From Ilex aquifolium (lineage: Eukaryota > Streptophyta > Magnoliopsida > Aquifoliales > Aquifoliaceae), in the NCBI GenBank assembly GCA_951799425.1, contig OX637406.1:24918390-24982389 (forward strand): a stretch of 64,000 nt of DNA. The letters run 5' to 3'. A model generated the notes under the pieces. That model saw nothing but the letters and a program-made list of their open reading frames with translations, ran no database searches and was not told where the DNA came from. Within the stretch, counting starts at the first letter, position 1; the number at the start of each line of letters is the position of its first letter. Shown here piece after piece: positions 58,620 through 64,000 of this stretch. A program made the translations under genes and the position numbers.

Positions 58620-60520
58620 TGGTGGTTGAAGTGAAACTCTAAAGGCTTGAATGCAATATTCAATGTCGTGAAGCTTAATCAGTTCCGAAGGATCGCTAAT
58701 TCCAATACTTCAAAGGAGGCATGAGATATTCTTGTGGTTTCACACGAATGACCTACAATGGTCAAGATGTTCTGTCTCCAAAGGTACACCTCACAATTTG
58801 AGATGTTGAGGATTCAAAAGGAAGAAACATTTGGCAATTTTTATGCCAAGCTATGTAACATTGTTAACTCTTTCTTTGCATTAGGTACCAAGATTGATGA
58901 TGCCGCCATTAAGTGAAAAAATTTGAGATCTCTACCAGAGAGATTTTAATGCAAAGGTGACCTCGTAGAGACGAGTGTCAACATGGCTACGGTATCGATC
59001 GAAGTCCTTGTTGGGTCGATTTTGAATTTTGAGATGAACCTTTTTCCACCTAAGAAAGTGAATGGTGTTGCATTAAATACAAAAGTTGAAGAAGGGAGTA
59101 AATCCCAGTCACTTCGTTTAGGAGAAGAGGACATAGCATATCTTGCACGAAAATTCAACAAGTACTTTAAGGCTAGTGGTGTCATGTCCTCAAGGTTGAA
59201 AGGAACTCCTAGTAGACTTAAGTCTCCTAGAAAGGGAAAAGAAGGTGGGGGTAGAACTTCTCGACATGAAGTTGAGAAAAAGGGGCAAGGTCTCCAATTC
59301 TATGAATGTCATGGGTTTGGACACATAGTTACAGAATGTCTTAATGCAAAGAAGAAGGACATGCCAAAGGATAGGAAAAGAGCCTTGAAGGCTAAGGTGA
59401 GTGAAAGTGAAAGTGAGTCTACAACTAGTGTTGACTCATCTTCTTCAAGTGATGAAGAGAACGTCACAACTTTCATACATTCATATTCGTCCTCCCCCCC
59501 CCCCCCCCCCCCCCAAGAAACTTCCAAGGATAAAGAAAAGAAAGTTGAGTTAAGTCCCACTACGGATGTAGATGACTTAGGAGTAGAAGTCTCTACCAGT
59601 GAGGATGAGACCGAGAGTGTTGAGTTCCTCCAAGATGCTTACCACGAGCTATACAAAGAGTGTCTAAAACGAGGAGATATATTATTTTCATTGAGGATGA
59701 GGCACAAAATCTAATGAGGATTAAAAGAAGGCACTTCATTTGGACTTTGTCAAGTCCAAGGCTCACATTGTTGGGCTGGAGGAGAAGTCCCTCTATCACA
59801 ATGTGAGTTTCTTTGAGAGAGAGTGAGAGAGCATAAAGGGATTTTAGAGTCTAAGAAGGGTCTTGAGTACGAATCATAAGAGCTCTCAAAAAGACTTTCC
59901 CAAAGCGCAAAAAAACTTAATAAAATGTTAACTATAGGGAAGAGTGTAGGTGACAAGGGAAGCCTAGGCTATGCAAATAAGAACACCACTCCCACTACCT
60001 CCAAGACCGTGTTTGTGAAGGGTTATCCCAATCCTCCAGCCCCACAAGTAAGCAGTAAGCTTGAAAAGAAGCCAGTTAAAAAGGATACCCAAATCAAATT
60101 ATTTGTGTGGTTTACCTGTGGAGAGCATGGTCACTATAGTGCACATTATATTTATAATAGGGAAGTCTTAGATAAAAAGCTTGTGCATTTAGCTAAACAA
60201 TCCAAAGCCTTAAATCTGCAAGTCTTAAATTGTTCTAAGCTTTTGGAGAGGTCTTCTGAGTCCAAGTATATGAATGTATCACTCCTACATGGACCACATG
60301 TTAGAGTGCCTAAAGCTTCTTCTACCCCCTAGATCAAAATTGACCTACACACATCAGGGGAGAAGAGAGTTAGTCCTCCACCCATTCCCCAACCTAACCT
60401 AAGTTTTAAGAAGGGAAGCAAGTATGGGTGACTAGGGAGGATTTTGAGAAACTCACCATCTCAACCAAGTTGGAGGCCCTGAGTGCTTCTAGCAAGGTTA
60501 TGACTCCTAAGAAGTACGAG
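58620..60520 (+). pseudogene. SIRE-type Copia gag, remainder
   Basis: It resumes at LNAIFNVVKLNQFRRI (about 58650) and continues SQFEMLRIQKEETFGNFYAK, then KNLRSLPERF, ending near 60520. An open frame runs 58983-59714 (243 codons). A zinc-knuckle reads FYECHGFGHIVTEC at about 59300-59340, so the first cysteine of CX2CX4HX4C is replaced by Phe. A second knuckle-like stretch WFTCGEHGHYSAHY (60110-60150) also lacks cysteines. A C-run of about 18 at 59495-59514 codes for prolines. Several stops separate frames. The element likely continued to the right before the chromovirus LTR inserted at 60797. Confidence 0.8.
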
Positions 60521-60796
60521 AGGTGAGTGTATGGACCAAGTTGAACTTTCATACATTTCATCAAACATGCTAGGGTCATACTTCGTACATATTTTTTATT
60601 TTTTATTTATTTTCTATATATGAAAATGCAAAAAAAATTGAAAAATAAAAATACAAAAATAAGAGAAATATGGAAAACCAAATACAAAAGAAATAGAAAA
60701 ACTCTTTTAATGCATATTTTTTTATGATGTAAATGTTTATTTTGAAAAATTCAAAAACATTGGAAAAGAAAAAGTCAAATATTTTCTTTTGTTTTT
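60521..60796 (+). other. SIRE remnant and A/T-rich spacer before the chromovirus LTR
   Basis: A-rich sequence with many AAAATA words and no ORF motif. It is probably untranslated or decayed SIRE sequence. Confidence 0.4.
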
Positions 60797-61237
60797 TGTA
60801 AAACCCGGGAAAATGAAAACTTTATTAAAAAGGGGCAAAACGGTAATTAGCCGCTACAGTACGGATTAAAAACTTAAATTTTTCTAGAACTTAGAAGAAG
60901 AAACGAACCTCACTGTTGGATTCGTATCGCAAAATCTAGCTACCCAGTCAATTTTCGTCGAATTCTGAAATAGTCAAATTTTTTTACGTTTTACGATTCA
61001 ATCGGGCGTCGCGCGACTAAAGTAAACGCGATCCGATTTTATTCGTGAAACCTGAAAAATAATTTAAATTTAGTTCATTAAAAATACACTAAACTTAATG
61101 CGGGACGAGATTTAATTGATTCGGAATAAAATCGGATCAAAAAAATCGGGATGTGTGGCGCATTGTGAGCCAAGCACTCGAGGGGTATTTAAAGGGGGAA
61201 AAATCAGATTTTTCTCCCATTCTTCACCTTACATTTT

Positions 61238-61241
61238 CTAG

Positions 61242-61294
<53 letters not shown>
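61238..61294. repeat. (GA)n microsatellite in LTR copy D
   Basis: About 28 GA units. At the same place copies A, B and C have only short GA-rich text (AGAGAAAGGGAAGAGAAG-like in C), so the run expanded in this copy. Confidence 0.9.
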
Positions 61295-61297
<3 letters not shown>

Positions 61298-62917
61298 AAA
61301 GCTCTTCCATTTCTTCACCTTCTTCCTCCGATCTATAAAGATCCAATCGTAGGATCACTTCGGGTGGAGAATTAAAGTTTCTCTATGCGACGAGAGCTAC
61401 ACATCCATACCAACGATCACGATTTTTTCCAAAATCTCAAAGATAGGAATTTTGGGATAAAGCTTGGAAGGCTTGATTTGGAGTCTTTGAGGCTTCTACT
61501 ATGTGGACATACGCCACAAGAGGTAGGGTTCCCTCCTAACTAGGTTTATTTTCAATCTAGAGATGTATATGAAATGGGTAGGGTGATTAGAGATGAATTC
61601 TCATGTTTAGTACACACCTAGTGTAGCTAGAATATGGAAAATGGGTATGAGAGTATGTTTAAACAAATTCTTGCATGATTTGGGTTTGATGAAATTGCTT
61701 GGTTTGGATTTCATGAGGACTGTGTTGTTTGGGCATACTTTGTATTTACATATTTTTTCCTACTAAGTGTTTGATAAAATGCTTATAAATCCAAGTATGT
61801 TATTTGGATTGAAAATGCTATAACATGCTTAGTGATGTTATGAAATACTATTATTTGCTTTGTGATGTAATTGACATTTGAGGAATTTGGGAATGCTTGT
61901 GGAAATTGGATATGTTCATTATATGCTTATGATATGATGAGCATGTAATATAAATTAAAATTATGCAATTTGATTGCATAATGATATAAGATGCAAATGT
62001 ACATTACATTACATATGCACGGGTTGCAGTACATTCATGGGCATTGGCATGAGTGTGAGTGCATGGGTTGGTCAATCACCACATGGTGAATTGATAGGTG
62101 GACTCGGGAAGTTTGGATCAAGGTCCAATTGAATCGCACAGAACATTGCACAGAAAACTTGTGTCGGGTATAACAAGAAGGGATATATTCTTCCTCGGGT
62201 GTAAGGCCCGGTTACTTGGTTCACTCACTTGACTGGCGGTGAAATTCTAAAAACGTGTGGTGGCGTATTCAGAGCCGGAGGTGTGATGCCCTTGAATGTT
62301 GTGCTAGTTTCGTAGACCGTTGGTGTGATGTCCAAAAATTACCTGCCCAACAAATACATAGAATTGATGAATGGTCATTGGATGAATAGTATCAATGACA
62401 AGGGCTTGGGATACCCGGTTCATGTCATGGCATAGTATCATGTGTCGTGTATGTGAACCCGGGAGAGGGTTCGGAATTTGGACATGCATTCATGAGAAAC
62501 CATTTATGATTGGTATGCTCGGCATCATATATATGTTGTTTAGGATATATGCTTGATGTGATGACTTGCTTGTGACATTTCATATGCACATGGGTTGGGG
62601 AGTAGCCTCCTTAGGAGATACCCTATTGAGCGTGGCTCACCCTTTATGGGGATACATTTCAGGTGTTGGACGAGCTTCAGCGGACGGGCCTCACTTGGGC
62701 CCGTATTGATGACAGAGTCGGGTTGTGGCTCTTAAATTATATTTTGTAATCCTATGTATAATTTTGTTTTGCCCTTGTGTAAATTATTTACAAAGCTTGT
62801 ATTTTGACAAAGACATGTAATGAGACATTATTCTTTTGTAAAAAAAATGAATGTAATAGGTTTTGAATGATTTTATTGGGTAAAAGTTAGATTTTGGGGA
62901 GTTTTGGGGAAATTTGG

Positions 62918-63132
62918 GCTTTGGTACTGGTACCTCATAGGTACTTGGCATCTAGAGAGCTTTGGTATTGGTACCCCGCTGATAGTGGGCTTAGGTATCG
63001 GTACCTAGGCTCACAGGTACTACTACCATGATGTCGTGACCCCATGTATCGATACCAAGTCTTGCAGGTGCTAGTACTTGGCTTCCAGAATACCCAGGTA
63101 CCGGTACCACTTACCCGAGGTACTGGTACCTC
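62918..63132. repeat. GGTACTGGTACC/GGTACC variant array in LTR copy D
   Basis: The same position as the arrays in copies B and C, but with more decayed units (GGTACTGGTACC, GGTATCGGTACC, GGTACCGGTACC) separated by spacers of about 20-40 bp. Confidence 0.85.
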
Positions 63133-63458
63133 TTCCCAAAAATTGAAATTTGAACTGTAACATTGTTAAGCCTTCACATCTTGAGCTATTTCCTTGGATG
63201 ATGTAATTGGTTAAATATTATGTCCCAAACTTTGGTTTTGGATCTTGGAATGGTCATATGAATGATATGTGAATAGGTTCAATGTTGGGTAGTGCTCCCC
63301 TACAAAGGAGTCTCTGCCCGGATTCCGTTTTGTTATGATCCCTGTGAATGGGGTGTAATGACAAAGTATCGGGTTATACGGTATCCACTGGTATTTTGCA
63401 GGCTGATGGGTGATCAACGGGTTGAGAAAGGACCCCCGGATTGTGGAGCGTCACAACT

Positions 63459-63470
63459 TGGTATCAAAGC
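63459..63470 (+). other. Primer-binding site of the chromovirus-like element
   Basis: TGGTATCAAAGC, three bases after the LTR end, differs from the usual initiator Met-tRNA site TGGTATCAGAGC at one base. Confidence 0.85.
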
Positions 63471-63927
63471 TTAAGCATTAGTTCTTATATGGGCCTTGTG
63501 GGAAGTGAGTTTATCATCTTTCGTTGTGAGCGTGAAAAGGTTTAAATTTGATGGTGTAGTTTAGGCCCTAATAATTGTCATGGCTTATCAGAGCGTAGGT
63601 TTTTGATTACATTGGAGCTTAAGGGTATATTGGGTTAAGCCATTGCATTTATTGTGCACTGCATGTTAAATGTATTGAATGTTGCGTGCTATGTGACATG
63701 AGATTATGTACATGAATAAATGTGAATAGGAATGAGACACTAGAGTTAGAAAACATAACTTTGGGGTTGGAAAAAGGAACGAATTGGAAAGTTACGGTTT
63801 GGGTGTCTACTGATAGGTGGCGTAGCTCCTACCAGTGAGACAATAGGAAAATTTCCAATGTTTTAACTTCGATCCCTAACTTTGGGATACTAAGTTGGTG
63901 GTCTATTGCTATCTTACGTGTGTGTAG

Positions 63928-64000
63928 ATGGCAGCTAGAGGGAGAGGATGCGGACGTCGGGGTGGCAGGAATAACCAACCACCATCACCGGCTTTTGATT
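63928..64000 (+). CDS. Gag start of the chromovirus-like Gypsy element (runs off the window)
   Basis: ATG at 63928 opens MAARGRGCGRRGGRNNQPPS, an Arg/Gly-rich start like that of Tekay/Del-type gag. Only 24 codons lie in the window. It sits 458 bp after the primer-binding site, a plausible leader length. Whether the element is intact further on cannot be told. Confidence 0.7.
   Translation, partial: MAARGRGCGRRGGRNNQPPSPAFD

Larger units (their letters stand above)
60797..63455 (+). mobile_element. 5' LTR (copy D) of a chromovirus-like Gypsy element
   Basis: Starts TGTAAAACCCGGG (60797) and ends GAGCGTCACA (63455). It is followed directly by a primer-binding site and internal sequence, so this is the left LTR of a larger element. 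The LTR is 2,659 bp, typical of the Tekay/Del-type long-LTR chromoviruses, which is the basis for the family name. It contains a (GA)n run at about 61236-61294 in the promoter/leader region, downstream of a TATA-like GGGTATTTAAAGG near 61182. Confidence 0.88.

Noticed and set aside
1..64000. A previously undescribed multi-gene system
   Set aside because: The only intact host gene is CLPX; everything else with coding signal belongs to known plant transposon groups, and there is no unexplained conserved gene cluster.

Overview
The window is nuclear DNA of a flowering plant, probably a species with a repeat-rich genome. It has a single host gene with plant-type introns. The rest is mostly decayed and nested plant transposable elements: Ty3/Gypsy of the Tat, Athila and chromovirus types, Ty1/Copia including a SIRE-type element, L1-like and RTE-like LINEs, and hAT/Mutator-like MITEs. 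The genus cannot be named from the sequence alone.

The one host gene is CLPX on the + strand, the AAA+ unfoldase subunit of the mitochondrial ClpXP protease. I traced 15 coding exons from 7715 to 38667. They join in frame into 2,112 nt (703 aa plus stop) with no break. The reading retains the presequence-like N-terminus, a C4 zinc finger, Walker A and B, the pore loops, the ClpP-docking IGF motif, the arginine finger and sensor 2. Two introns are swollen by transposons: intron 5 (7.1 kb) and intron 8 (17.1 kb). Intron 4 uses a GC donor.

Layout. 1-1111: tail of a Tat-type Gypsy pol on the minus strand. 1112-2078: a TIR element. 2.1-4.05 kb: unresolved repeats with a palindrome cluster. 4.05-6.54 kb: an old solo LTR. 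6.54-7.71 kb: AT-rich DNA and the CLPX promoter region with GA and TC tracts. 7.7-38.7 kb: CLPX. Its intron 5 carries a Mutator/hAT-like MITE, a Copia-like LTR remnant and a MITE inside a MITE. Its intron 8 carries a LINE inserted in a LINE, an LTR-like segment, an RTE LINE tail, and an 8-kb minus-strand Copia element that holds Copia, Athila, hAT and Tat-like pieces. 39.2-42.1 kb: a deleted Copia element and a 1.9-kb LTR. 42.1-60.5 kb: a SIRE-type Copia whose gag is split by about 14 kb of nested LTR elements, including an Athila element and two solo LTRs. 60.8-64.0 kb: the 5' LTR, primer-binding site and gag start of a chromovirus-like Gypsy element that runs off the window.

I looked for an undescribed system and found none. 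No operon-like cluster, CRISPR array, or unexplained intact gene is visible. The most informative observations are the preserved CLPX splicing frame across huge introns, the GC-AG intron, the nested insertions with target-site duplications, and the GGTACC/CCGG-rich palindromic arrays inside one LTR family. Exon borders come from reading splice sites against remembered conserved ClpX motifs. No alignment, RNA evidence or database search was available.
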